From NCBI GenBank assembly GCA_023957275.1, contig JAMLHF010000001.1, positions 1 to 64,000 of the forward strand: a stretch of DNA of 64,000 nt, written 5' to 3'. The notes beneath the pieces are model-generated. The model saw nothing but the letters and a program-made list of their open reading frames with translations. It was not told where the DNA came from and searched no databases. Shown here piece after piece: positions 8,765 through 17,726 of the stretch (position 1 is the stretch's first letter; each line of letters starts with the position of its first letter). Made by a program: the position numbers and the translations under genes. The DNA comes from Lentimicrobium sp. Its GTDB lineage: Bacteria > Bacteroidota > Bacteroidia > Bacteroidales > Lentimicrobiaceae.

Positions 8765-10336
8765 ATGAAAAAAATCCTTATAATAGGAATCATAAGCCTT
8801 CTGGGCAATGTAAGCCTGGCTCAGAACTCAAACCTTTCCGGAGGGATTGTTTTCGACGGGGAGCCATTTTTAGCGGTAAATCCTCAAAATCCGCGACACA
8901 TGGTAGTCGCCTGGATGGGTTATGTTTTTCTCAACCGGATAATGATCCGCACGAGGGTCAGCACCGATGGCGGAATAAACTGGAGCGCTGCGGCCAATAT
9001 ACCACATGAAATGAACGGCCATACTTCAGCCGACCCTTCCCTGGCATTCGACATCCAGGGAAACGTATTTCTCTCCTATATTGATTATGATCCGTATTTT
9101 ACGTCAGGCGCCGTCTATGTGAGGAAATCTTCTGACGGGGGGCTTACCTGGGAACAGGCCGTTGAAGTGATTGCTTTTGATGATGATCCCGGGCAATTCC
9201 CGATCGACCGCCCATGGATTAACATAGACCGTTCGGGAGGCGCCTTCACCGGCAACATTTACATCACCACCATGAATGCCAGCCCGGCTGTTGCTCCCCC
9301 ATATCATCCGTACTTTGCCAGGTCAGTGGATCAGGGCCAGTCTTTTCAGGCATGGCGTTACGCCGATACAACAGGATGGCTGTCGGGCCCCTTTATAGCT
9401 AAACCAATGCCGACACCGGCTATCAGTTCAACAGGCATCTTCCATTGTATCTATCCCAGTCTGGTCTTCTCACAGAACCTGCTTCCACAGTTTATCCTTG
9501 CATCATCTGCCGATGCGGGGATCAGCTTTACGCATCGCAGTGTGATTGCCGCACCTACTGCGATCGCCGTCAGCGATACATCGGCAAAAAAAGGCTACCT
9601 GCTCCGCGTGAATCCTTCCGATCCGCTGCATCTTGCATTCGTCCATCTGCGCAATGAATCCGGCGACGCTGATGTCTTTCTGATGGAATCATTTGACGGA
9701 GGCGATACCTGGAGCGAAGGGATACGGATCAATGATGATCCCGCCGGAAATGGCCGGATGCAGGATCTTGTGTGGGCTGCTTTCGATACCGACGGGGACC
9801 TGGCCATTGCCTGGCGCGACCGCCGCAATGCCACCGACACAGGCTATGCTGCAGCCTATGAAATATATGCAGCCGTCAGGCTGAAAAACGAATCCGTTTT
9901 CAATCCCAATTTCAGGATAAGCAGTGCAGCCATCCCGTTTGATGATGTTCTTTTTCAGAATGGTAACGACTTCATGTGCCTGGAATTATTCAACGACACC
10001 CTCAGTGCCGTGTGGGGCGATACACGGAACGGAAGCCTGAATATCTGGTTTCAGCGCTCCCGCATAAATGGCTCATTGTTATCGGCCATGAAGCTGGCAG
10101 AAGAAAAACTTCCGGCACTTCAGATCACAAAGCTCAACCCGGATCAGGTTTTGATAGAGAGCGACGAAATTTCAGACATTACAGTATTCGATATCAGGGG
10201 CGCACGTTTGATCAGCCTCGTCAACCTGCGGGGCAACTCAAGCGAGATCATTCACCTTGGCGGCATCCCCCCGGGCACCTATCTTATCAGGGTCCACACT
10301 GCCCACGGAATGCTAACATCCAGAATCATCCATTAA
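8765..10336 (+). CDS. secreted Asp-box (BNR/sialidase-like) protein with T9SS type A sorting domain
   Basis: This 523-residue protein has a signal peptide (residues 1-19, ending SLAQ) and a sialidase-like beta-propeller. Asp-box motifs are recognisable: STDGGINWS, SSDGGLTWE, SADAGISF and SFDGGDTWS. The last 75 residues form a T9SS type A sorting domain (TVFDIRGARL... IPPGTYLIRVHT...), so the product should be exported by T9SS and attached to the surface or released. The usual sialidase arginine triad (FRIP) is not evident, so neuraminidase activity should not be assumed. It may be cotranscribed with the upstream YdeI-family gene. Confidence 0.82.
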   Translation: MKKILIIGIISLLGNVSLAQNSNLSGGIVFDGEPFLAVNPQNPRHMVVAWMGYVFLNRIMIRTRVSTDGGINWSAAANIPHEMNGHTSADPSLAFDIQGNVFLSYIDYDPYFTSGAVYVRKSSDGGLTWEQAVEVIAFDDDPGQFPIDRPWINIDRSGGAFTGNIYITTMNASPAVAPPYHPYFARSVDQGQSFQAWRYADTTGWLSGPFIAKPMPTPAISSTGIFHCIYPSLVFSQNLLPQFILASSADAGISFTHRSVIAAPTAIAVSDTSAKKGYLLRVNPSDPLHLAFVHLRNESGDADVFLMESFDGGDTWSEGIRINDDPAGNGRMQDLVWAAFDTDGDLAIAWRDRRNATDTGYAAAYEIYAAVRLKNESVFNPNFRISSAAIPFDDVLFQNGNDFMCLELFNDTLSAVWGDTRNGSLNIWFQRSRINGSLLSAMKLAEEKLPALQITKLNPDQVLIESDEISDITVFDIRGARLISLVNLRGNSSEIIHLGGIPPGTYLIRVHTAHGMLTSRIIH

Positions 10337-10378
10337 AATTTCCGCCCGGGAACTTAAACCATTTATTCCCTTGTCATT

Positions 10379-11089
10379 ATGAAAAGAATCACCGGTCGGT
10401 ATGGGACAGAAATCATCAGCCTGGCAGGCGGTCGCAGCAATGTATTTCTGGTTCTTTCGGGTAACAATAAAATTCTTGTCGATACCGGTCCTGCATTTAT
10501 GCGGAAAATTATTATCAGGCGTCTGAGGAAACTCAGCATCCGGACCATCGATTATCTTGTGCTGACACACACCCATTTTGATCATGCAGCCAACGCCCGG
10601 GCTATCAAAGACTTCTTTAATGCCAGGGTGATTGTGCATGCATCCGAAGAGGAATTTCTGAGGTCGGGCGACAGTCCGGTTCCCGCCGGCACCAACCTGT
10701 TTACGGGATGGCTCACCGGAACTTTCGGCAAACTGGCCAACCGCGTGGTGAAATATCAGGGCTGCGAGGCGGATATAACCTTTGATCAACAATTAAATCT
10801 TTCAGAAGACCTCAGAAATATCCAGATCATACACACCCCGGGGCATTCTGCAGGTTCTGTAAGTGTGATTATTGACAATGAAATTGCACTCGCCGGAGAT
10901 ACCCTCTTCGGCACTTACCCCGGAAGTAGCTTTCCTCCTTTTGCCGATGATCTGAAATTGCTGTTCAAAAGCTGGGAACTGCTGCTCAAAACCGGATGCA
11001 GCGTTTTCCTGCCATCACATGGAAGCGTCAGGACCCGTGAACAGGTCAGCCGGGAACTGAGTAAGAGAAATCATAGTAATTCCGCGTAA
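10379..11089 (+). CDS. MBL-fold metallo-hydrolase
   Basis: This 236-residue cytosolic protein has the metallo-beta-lactamase fold. The metal-binding signature THTHFDH lies at about residues 61-67, followed by the fourth-motif histidine in HTPGHSAGS, the bridging aspartate in LAGDTLFG and the last histidine in PSHG. It belongs to the broad glyoxalase II-like hydrolases; the substrate cannot be told from sequence. No N-terminal signal peptide or fused domain is seen. The gene starts 42 nt after the T9SS cargo gene, without an obvious terminator between them. Confidence 0.88.
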   Translation: MKRITGRYGTEIISLAGGRSNVFLVLSGNNKILVDTGPAFMRKIIIRRLRKLSIRTIDYLVLTHTHFDHAANARAIKDFFNARVIVHASEEEFLRSGDSPVPAGTNLFTGWLTGTFGKLANRVVKYQGCEADITFDQQLNLSEDLRNIQIIHTPGHSAGSVSVIIDNEIALAGDTLFGTYPGSSFPPFADDLKLLFKSWELLLKTGCSVFLPSHGSVRTREQVSRELSKRNHSNSA

Positions 11090-11317
11090 ACAAATATCGA
11101 ATGCACAATACCGCCGGTTCCCGAACCGGATAATCCGTTCAACAATTACCCTGATTTCCGGTAAATGTGGTTTAGGTTTTTCCCGGATTGTGGAGTTATA
11201 TACCCAATACGTATCAGCAACCGTTTTTACTATTAGATTGATATACATGCATTTGAAAAATAATCCCTCTTTGGTTTACATTTTGAAAGAACAAAGCAAA
11301 ACCAAAACCAATAAAAC

Positions 11318-12190
11318 ATGAAAAACTTTTTGCTTATTCTGCTCGTGCTTCCGGTACTCTTCAGTTCCTGTGAAAACAAAAAGCAAACTGAACAGATTAA
11401 TCAGCTGATCCAGGAAAAGAACAAGATACTGAGTGATGCCGCCGTCAAAGACTCTCTGGTCAACGACTTTCTGATGACGATCAACGAAATAGAATCCAAC
11501 CTTGCAGAGATTAAAAGCCGCGAAAAACTGATCAGCTCCCAGACCGCTCAGGGTCAGGAACTGAGCAAACCAATCCGTGAGCGGATCAATGAGGATATCC
11601 GGATGATCAATGAGCTCATGCAATCGAACAAAAATAAAATTGCCGCCCTCAACCGGAAGATCAAAGATTCAGACCTGAAAATAAAGGAGTTTGACAATAT
11701 GATTGCCCTTGCCAATCAGCAGCTTGCCGAACGTGACAGCGAAATACTTACCCTGAAAGAAGAGCTTGCCGGACTCAATTTCTCCATTGCTGTTCTGAAT
11801 GACACTATCTCCATAATTAAAGATCAAAACAGGGCGTTGGCCGGTGTCATCAACGACAAAACCAACGAACTGAACACGGCATACTTTATTGTGGGTGAGC
11901 GCAAGGAATTGATTGAGAAAAAAATACTGAATAAACAGGGCGGGTTTCTTGGCCTTGGAAAATCGCAGAAGATTGCCGGCGATGTTGATCTGAATGAATT
12001 TACCGAAATAGATATCCGTAACCTGAAATCGATTCCGCTGGGCGTAAAAAAAGCAACATTAATGTCGGTTCATCCTGCAGGGTCGTATGAGTTGATTACT
12101 ACCGAAAAGAAAGTGGAGGAAATTGTAATCAAGGATCCGGCCCTCTTCTGGCAGAAATCCAGGATGCTGGTAATTTCAACCGAAGTATAG
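11318..12190 (+). CDS. coiled-coil lipoprotein
   Basis: This 290-residue protein starts with a lipoprotein signal peptide and lipobox (LFSSC, Cys at about residue 19), so it should be lipid-anchored in an envelope membrane. Residues 24-185 are rich in Lys, Glu, Gln and Asn with heptad-like spacing of Leu/Ile, indicating a long alpha-helical coiled coil. The last 95 residues form a small globular region. I do not recognise the domain family. The gene is monocistronic, closed by a strong terminator. A periplasmic structural or tethering role is possible but unproven. Confidence 0.8.
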   Translation: MKNFLLILLVLPVLFSSCENKKQTEQINQLIQEKNKILSDAAVKDSLVNDFLMTINEIESNLAEIKSREKLISSQTAQGQELSKPIRERINEDIRMINELMQSNKNKIAALNRKIKDSDLKIKEFDNMIALANQQLAERDSEILTLKEELAGLNFSIAVLNDTISIIKDQNRALAGVINDKTNELNTAYFIVGERKELIEKKILNKQGGFLGLGKSQKIAGDVDLNEFTEIDIRNLKSIPLGVKKATLMSVHPAGSYELITTEKKVEEIVIKDPALFWQKSRMLVISTEV

Positions 12191-12244
12191 ACATATAAAG
12201 CACACCAGCTTCAATTAACGGACAGGAAACTGTTTTGAAGCACA

Positions 12245-12280
12245 ACTCCCGCCACCACAAAGCGGGAGTTCTTTTTTTTT
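12245..12280 (+). terminator. intrinsic terminator of the coiled-coil lipoprotein gene
   Basis: An 8-bp GC-rich stem, ACTCCCGC (12245-12252) with GCGGGAGT (12262-12269), is followed by a run of nine T residues. This is a textbook Rho-independent terminator 55 nt after the stop codon. Confidence 0.92.
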
Positions 12281-12406
12281 GTGATCAACCTATGTTGAAA
12301 CCCGTTTCCTGATCGCAGCGTCGTTTGCCTGCTGAACCGACTTACTGTCTGCACCCGACCGTACCAGAATCTTCACCATCAGGGAACAATATAGCGCCGA
12401 AGACCT

Positions 12407-12414
12407 TATTTTTG
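12407..12414 (+). promoter_or_regulatory. TAnnTTTG element immediately upstream of the histidine kinase gene
   Basis: TATTTTTG matches the -7 consensus exactly and ends only 5 nt before the ATG at 12420. Transcription should therefore start at or next to the start codon, predicting a leaderless mRNA. Confidence 0.6.
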
Positions 12415-12419
12415 CACAG

Positions 12420-14972
12420 ATGAACAAAAAGAACAATCCGGAAGGGGTAAAAGGTAAAGTTGTCGCAGGATTTCTGGTGATACTTTTCCTGGCACTGGCA
12501 GCAGTTTTTGCCGTGATTCACCTTGCCACCCAGCTTAGCCCGCCCGATACCGGGGTTTCGCAATCTGTAACCAAACTGACTCTTGTCAGCAATATGTTGT
12601 CAAAACTGATTGATGCCGACGGTCAGGCAAGGGCATACATAACAACAGGCCAGCGCCGGTATTTAAAAAAATACCGGGAAGATGAAAGGGAAATCAGGGC
12701 GATTGCCGATTCACTCAAATACACCAGTGTAATGCATACCGATCAGTACCTGAGGATGCTTGTTGTTGACAGCCTGCTCGATCTGAAAAAAGCTACGCTG
12801 GAGAATTTCTTCAGGCAGGGTAAAACGGCAGACTCTCCCATTCTGAGTGCCGAAAGGCTGAATCAGGTGCTGCAGCGTTTCAACGATACGGTTGCTTTTT
12901 CCACAAGAACCATTGCACAGCCGGCAACCACTCCGGCAACCAAAACAAAGGAGAATGAAACCGCGAAAAAGGAAAACATCTTTAAACGCCTGTGGTCGGG
13001 CATCGCCGGTAAAAGCCCTGCTGCTGACAGTATCCCCGTAATTCAGCACATGCCCGGTCAGACGCCTGACACCATCCAAACCTTTACCCGTTTGCATGAT
13101 TCCACCGTGGCCCGGGTACGCACGCAACTTGAGCAAATGGAGGAAGAGGAACGTATTGAGCGGCAGATGACCATCGAGCGTGAATTGATGCTGCTCAAAA
13201 CAGACCAGGTAATCCTGGATGAAATACGCAATGTACTGATTCTGTTCGAGAAAGAAGAGATCAACCGGGCAATTGAAGGCTCGGAAAAAGCCAATGCCCT
13301 GGTTAAAAGATTGTGGAACACAGCAATCATACTTGGGATGGCAGGTTTGCTCACGATGCTGATCTTTGTGATACTTATCTGGAAAGATCTCGCCCGCAGT
13401 GCTTTTTACCGAAGACAGCTTGAAAAAGCCAGACTGCTTGCAGAAAAGCTGCTGAAGGTCAAGGAAATGTTTCTGGCCAACATGAGCCATGAAATCAGAA
13501 CGCCGATTACCAGCATCATCGGATTTTCGGAGAGGCTGTCAGGCACCCGGCTTTCGGAGGAACAGCAGAATTATCTGAAGTATATCAATTCTTCTTCCGA
13601 ACACCTGCTCGGACTGATCGATGATCTGCTCGACTACTCAAGAATCGGCAGTGGAAAACTCATCCTTGAATCACATCCGCTTATCCCTGCAGATCTTCTG
13701 GGTGAAGTTTTTGAAACCCTCCGGTCAAAAGCCGAAGACAAAGGCATTGAAATGCATTATACGGCAACAGGCGAAATAGAAAAGGCGGTAAATGGAGATC
13801 CTCTCCGGATCAGGCAGATAATTTATAATCTGCTGAATAACAGCATAAAATTTACCGAAAGAGGGTCAATCAGCCTGGAATTCGAGGCTCATCAGGAAAA
13901 TGAGATGCTGGCAATGCTCATCAGGGTAACAGACACCGGCATTGGCATTCCTGAAGAAAAACAGCAGGAGATTTTTGAAGAGTTTACACAGGTGGATGAA
14001 GGAATAACCAGGAAATACGGCGGTTCCGGACTCGGATTAGCCATTTGCCGTAAACTTACCGGGATGATGAACGGAACCATCGGGCTGCAGAGCTCTCCCG
14101 GCAAAGGTACAACGGTGGAGATCAGGTTGCAGTTGCCCGGATACCAGGGCGAGATCACTCCGCAGTTTCCCGAGGCCCTGTCGGGGGTGCCGGTGTTAAA
14201 AGAAAAAAGCATACTGCTGGCAGAAGATGATGAAACCACCAGACTGCTGATAACCGGTCTGCTGCATGAAACCGGGGCCAGGGTAGATGCTGTGCCCGAC
14301 GGAATGCAGGCCTGGGACCTTTATCTTCAGACTCCGCATGCTTACGATCTGGTCATGACCGATGTTCAAATGCCCTTACTGAGCGGCCCTGACCTGATAG
14401 CAAAGATCCTCAGCCACGCTCGGGAAAACGGCTATGCGGCCCCTCCATTCATCGGACTTACAGCCCATGCCACGCCGGATGACTTTAACTTCTACCGGAG
14501 TCAGGGTTTGGAGCAATTCCTGATTAAGCCTTTCAGGCAAGCAGCATTTTACCAGGCTGTTGCCCGAGCGTTGGGGTACCATAGCCCGGAAGGATCAGAA
14601 GTGCCACCTGAACCAACCCTTTCCGGCAGGGAGCTGAATCTTGCAATTTTCAATGATTTTTCCGGTAACGATCCTGAAGCATTGAAAAAAATACTGGAGT
14701 CGCTGATGAATAACATCAACGAAACGGCCAGATTAATGGAAGAGGCACTCCGAAATAAAGAATACAAAAATCTCGCGCTGCTGGCCCACCGTCTGTTGCC
14801 GAACATCAGAAACCTGGGTGCTTCAACCGAAGCCGGCTTGCTGAAACAACTTGAAACGGCAGGCAGGCTTGAAACACCGTCGCAGGAAGTGATCATGCCT
14901 TTGCTCAGACAGGTTGTTGAAGGTTTAAATGAAATTGCAGGCGCACTGAAAGAAAAACTGCAGGATTACTGA
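12420..14972 (+). CDS. hybrid sensor histidine kinase (HisKA-HATPase-REC-HPt)
   Basis: This 850-residue membrane kinase has two transmembrane helices (about residues 12-34 and 298-321) flanking an extracytoplasmic sensor of about 260 residues. The sensor is largely helical, with a CHASE3-like start and a basic/proline-rich middle. The cytoplasmic part has HisKA (phospho-His in MSHEIRTP, about residue 356), a HATPase domain (N-box NNSIKF, GTGIGIP-type and GGSGLGLAI boxes), a receiver (phospho-Asp in VMTDVQMP, about 647) and a C-terminal HPt (His in LLAHRLLPNIRNLGA, about 790). All relay sites are present. The 3' end overlaps by 7 nt the convergent NtrC-type regulator, the likely partner. Confidence 0.93.
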   Translation: MNKKNNPEGVKGKVVAGFLVILFLALAAVFAVIHLATQLSPPDTGVSQSVTKLTLVSNMLSKLIDADGQARAYITTGQRRYLKKYREDEREIRAIADSLKYTSVMHTDQYLRMLVVDSLLDLKKATLENFFRQGKTADSPILSAERLNQVLQRFNDTVAFSTRTIAQPATTPATKTKENETAKKENIFKRLWSGIAGKSPAADSIPVIQHMPGQTPDTIQTFTRLHDSTVARVRTQLEQMEEEERIERQMTIERELMLLKTDQVILDEIRNVLILFEKEEINRAIEGSEKANALVKRLWNTAIILGMAGLLTMLIFVILIWKDLARSAFYRRQLEKARLLAEKLLKVKEMFLANMSHEIRTPITSIIGFSERLSGTRLSEEQQNYLKYINSSSEHLLGLIDDLLDYSRIGSGKLILESHPLIPADLLGEVFETLRSKAEDKGIEMHYTATGEIEKAVNGDPLRIRQIIYNLLNNSIKFTERGSISLEFEAHQENEMLAMLIRVTDTGIGIPEEKQQEIFEEFTQVDEGITRKYGGSGLGLAICRKLTGMMNGTIGLQSSPGKGTTVEIRLQLPGYQGEITPQFPEALSGVPVLKEKSILLAEDDETTRLLITGLLHETGARVDAVPDGMQAWDLYLQTPHAYDLVMTDVQMPLLSGPDLIAKILSHARENGYAAPPFIGLTAHATPDDFNFYRSQGLEQFLIKPFRQAAFYQAVARALGYHSPEGSEVPPEPTLSGRELNLAIFNDFSGNDPEALKKILESLMNNINETARLMEEALRNKEYKNLALLAHRLLPNIRNLGASTEAGLLKQLETAGRLETPSQEVIMPLLRQVVEGLNEIAGALKEKLQDY

Positions 14973-16357
14973 AGCGGAATCCCGTACTGTTTCATCTTGT
15001 TGTAAAGGGTCTTCCTGTCCACATTCAGTATTCTGGCGGCTTTCGATTTATTGAACCGCACCTTTTCGAGCGTGGCAATAATCAACTCCCTTTCACTCCT
15101 TCGGGATGTTTCCCTGAGGTCAATATCCGCATCAGTTTTTGCAGCAAGGCCCTGGTCCCCGGTAACAGGCGCAACGAGGCGGGTAATATTATCCGCAGCA
15201 AGTTCATCAGGCAGCGCTTCAGCGTTAATTACCGTACTTTTGGATAACAATACCGCCCTTTTGATGATATTTCTGAGTTCACGGAGGTTACCCGGCCAGG
15301 AATAATTTCTGAATATCTGCAATACTTCCGGTGAAAAATCCTTTACCTCACGCTGAAGTTCTTTATTGGCCTGGGCAAGAAAATACTTTGCAAACTGAAC
15401 CATATCCTCAGGCCTGTCGCGCAAGGGCGCAACCTGAATGGCAAATTCATTGATGCGATGATAGAGATCTTCCCTGAAATCGCCCCTTGAAACTGCTTGC
15501 CTGAGGTCTTCGTTGGTGGCTGTAATGATTCTGACATCCACCTGAATCTCGAGGGTAGAACCGACCCTCCTGATTTTCCGTTCCTGAATGGCCCGGAGCA
15601 ATTGAATCTGAATGTCGTAGCTAAGGTTGCCGATTTCATCCAGAAAAATAGTCCCTCCGTTGGCAACTTCAAACTGCCCCTGTTTATCGGCAATGGCGCC
15701 TGTAAAGGCTCCCTTTATATGACCGAACAGTTCGCTTCCGGCCAGGTCGCGGGGAAGGGCACCACAATCAATGGCCACAAAGGGCTTGTCGCTTCGCTGG
15801 CTGAGGGCATGAATCCGCCGGGCAACAAACTCCTTGCCAGTTCCACTTTCACCCATGATCAACACCGACATCCCCGTGGGAGCAACCAGGGTAGTGTGTT
15901 CCAGAATCTTTACCGAGGCGTCACTGATCCCTTCAATATAAGACTCATCACTTACCAGCATATTTACCTCAGAGGCCGCCTTATTACGGGAGTTTATCGC
16001 TCTATGGACTGTTGAAAGGATTTCGTCAGGGTTCACCGGCTTGGTAACGTAATCGAACGCACCCATTTTCATCGCCCTGACGGCTGTGCGGATATCACCG
16101 TAGCTTGTCATCAGAACAACCGGCACTTCCGGGTAATCGCGCTTTACCAGCTGAAGTACCTCCAGCCCGTCGTGGTCAGGTAACCTGAGATCAGTAAGAA
16201 CAACCTCAGGCTTAAAATCGGCTAATTTCTTTCTGCCGTCGGCAAAGGTATACGATTGCGCTACTTCATAATCATGCTTCCGAAGCAGGGTTTCCAGCAT
16301 CAGGCAGAAGGTAACATCATCGTCAACGACCAGGATCTTGCTAATCGACATGAACAT
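14966..16357 (-). CDS. sigma-54-dependent response regulator, NtrC/AtoC family
   Basis: This 463-residue regulator has an N-terminal receiver (acidic VVDDD, phospho-Asp near residue 58 in VVLTDLRLP), a central AAA+ domain (Walker A GESGTGKE about 169, sigma-54 contact loop GAFTGA about 217, Walker B IFLDEIGN) and a C-terminal Fis-type HTH (NKSKAARILNVDRKTLYNK). It activates RpoN-dependent promoters when phosphorylated. ATGs at 16357 and 16351 are both usable. It is convergent with, and overlaps by 7 nt, the hybrid kinase that ends in an HPt domain, so a kinase-REC-HPt-NtrC relay is likely (inference). Targets are not visible in the window. Confidence 0.95.
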   Translation of the reverse strand: MFMSISKILVVDDDVTFCLMLETLLRKHDYEVAQSYTFADGRKKLADFKPEVVLTDLRLPDHDGLEVLQLVKRDYPEVPVVLMTSYGDIRTAVRAMKMGAFDYVTKPVNPDEILSTVHRAINSRNKAASEVNMLVSDESYIEGISDASVKILEHTTLVAPTGMSVLIMGESGTGKEFVARRIHALSQRSDKPFVAIDCGALPRDLAGSELFGHIKGAFTGAIADKQGQFEVANGGTIFLDEIGNLSYDIQIQLLRAIQERKIRRVGSTLEIQVDVRIITATNEDLRQAVSRGDFREDLYHRINEFAIQVAPLRDRPEDMVQFAKYFLAQANKELQREVKDFSPEVLQIFRNYSWPGNLRELRNIIKRAVLLSKSTVINAEALPDELAADNITRLVAPVTGDQGLAAKTDADIDLRETSRRSERELIIATLEKVRFNKSKAARILNVDRKTLYNKMKQYGIPLQ

Positions 16358-16371
16358 ACAAATTGTATCAG

Positions 16372-16379
16372 CAAAGATA
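16372..16379 (-). promoter_or_regulatory. TAnnTTTG promoter element for the NtrC-type regulator
   Basis: The minus strand reads TATCTTTG 14 nt before the first ATG of the response regulator, predicting a very short leader. Together with the facing element at 16436-16443 it defines a compact divergent promoter region of about 95 nt. Confidence 0.6.
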
Positions 16380-16435
16380 AAAAGATATCATTAGCGGCAT
16401 ACTTTTCTGTTCCATCAACCAACCATGGAATTCGC

Positions 16436-16443
16436 TATTTTTG
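16436..16443 (+). promoter_or_regulatory. TAnnTTTG promoter element for the HI0933-family flavoprotein
   Basis: TATTTTTG lies 7 nt upstream of the ATG at 16451. The position predicts a leaderless or nearly leaderless transcript. Confidence 0.6.
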
Positions 16444-16450
16444 CTTCAAC

Positions 16451-17677
16451 ATGGAAAAAAATCCGGAATACGAAACCATCATCATCGGAGCCGGACCTGC
16501 CGGACTGTTTACGGGCTCGAACATCGTAAAAGGCAGGACGCTGATTCTGGAAAAAAAGGAATTGCCCGGCCGAAAACTGATGATTTCGGGAAGCGGGCAG
16601 TGCAATTTCACCCACGATGGAAACATAAATGAATTTTACAGGCATTACGGGGATAATTATGCTTTTTTAAAACCCGCCCTGAAAGCATTCACCAACCGGG
16701 ATGCCATTGCATGGTTCGAAAAGAGGGGGGTTGAAACCATTACCGATAAAAACGGGAAAGTATTTCCGCGCAGCCTTAAAGCGGCTGAAATCCTGAACAC
16801 CCTGCTGAAAAATTGCAGGGAGCGGCAGACAGAAATAAAAACCGGCCTGCAGGTTACGGATATATCTTCAGCGGAGGATCATTTTACAGTAAAAACAGGA
16901 TTCCGGACCTTCACCTGCAACAATCTGGTACTAGCAACCGGCGGCTTATCCTATCCTTCAACCGGCTCAACCGGGGATGGCTTTGCCTTTGCAGCAAAAG
17001 CAGGACATACACTGGTTGAACCCCGGCCAGCCCTGAGCCCGGTTTTTGTAAGGGACTATCAATTTGCACCGCTTGCCGGCGTTTCGCTCGACAACGCTGC
17101 GATCAGACTTTTCCGCGAAAACAGGGAAATCAGAAATCACCGGGGCGATACCGGATTTACCCACACAGGGCTGAGCGGTCCGGGAATCCTTGATTTCTCG
17201 CGCCACTTCAAAAACGGAGATACCCTGAAAATTAACCTGTGCAAACTCGACGAAGCTGCGTTTGAAAAACAGTTCACCGGCCTTGCCAATGCCAACGGAA
17301 AGCTGCCCGTTATTTCGTTTTTTAAGAATACCTGCATGCCCCGCAGCCTCGTCAGGGCCATCTTCGATATGTCAGGCATCCCATCTGACAAACCTTTGGC
17401 CGAAATCTCGAAAAAAAGCCGGAAAACCCTGACAGAACTGTGTTGCAGTCATCCCTTCATCATTGATAAAGTGGCAGGTTTCAATACAGCCATGGCAACC
17501 TGCGGTGGCGTTTCGCTTCATGAGGTCGATCAGCATACCATGAAATCCGGATTAGTTAAAAACCTGTTTTTTGCCGGCGAAGTATTGGATATTGACGGGG
17601 ATACCGGCGGTTACAACATTCAGGCGGCCTTCTCCACCGCCTGGATGGCTGCTCAGGCAATCAACAGAAAAGGATAA
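16451..17677 (+). CDS. HI0933/YhiN-family NAD(P)/FAD-dependent oxidoreductase
   Basis: This 408-residue flavoprotein has the N-terminal dinucleotide-binding motif IIIGAGPAGLFTG, the family signature GSGQCNFTHDG and the C-terminal FAD motif FAGEVLDIDGDTGGYNIQ-A. These are diagnostic of the HI0933/YhiN (BaiN-like) family. Members are FAD enzymes of mostly unknown substrate; BaiN reduces bile-acid intermediates, but that specificity cannot be transferred. The ATG at 16451 puts the Rossmann motif close to the N-terminus and follows a promoter element directly; in-frame codons further upstream lie inside the divergent regulator gene. Confidence 0.92.
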   Translation: MEKNPEYETIIIGAGPAGLFTGSNIVKGRTLILEKKELPGRKLMISGSGQCNFTHDGNINEFYRHYGDNYAFLKPALKAFTNRDAIAWFEKRGVETITDKNGKVFPRSLKAAEILNTLLKNCRERQTEIKTGLQVTDISSAEDHFTVKTGFRTFTCNNLVLATGGLSYPSTGSTGDGFAFAAKAGHTLVEPRPALSPVFVRDYQFAPLAGVSLDNAAIRLFRENREIRNHRGDTGFTHTGLSGPGILDFSRHFKNGDTLKINLCKLDEAAFEKQFTGLANANGKLPVISFFKNTCMPRSLVRAIFDMSGIPSDKPLAEISKKSRKTLTELCCSHPFIIDKVAGFNTAMATCGGVSLHEVDQHTMKSGLVKNLFFAGEVLDIDGDTGGYNIQAAFSTAWMAAQAINRKG

Positions 17678-17705
17678 AAAAAAGCCGCTCCCCTATAGAA
17701 GCGGC
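17675..17705 (-). terminator. intrinsic terminator of the DHODH-like gene
   Basis: A short stem, GCCGCT (17684-17689) with AGCGGC (17700-17705), is followed on the minus strand by a U-tract (A-run at 17675-17683). It lies between convergent genes and overlaps the end of the flavoprotein gene. Confidence 0.65.
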
Positions 17706-17726
17706 AATCCTGAAAGTGCTGAAAAA

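Noticed and set aside
8765..10336. annotation of the Asp-box T9SS protein as a sialidase
   Set aside because: Asp boxes alone also occur in many non-enzymatic propellers, and the arginine triad and FRIP motif could not be identified.
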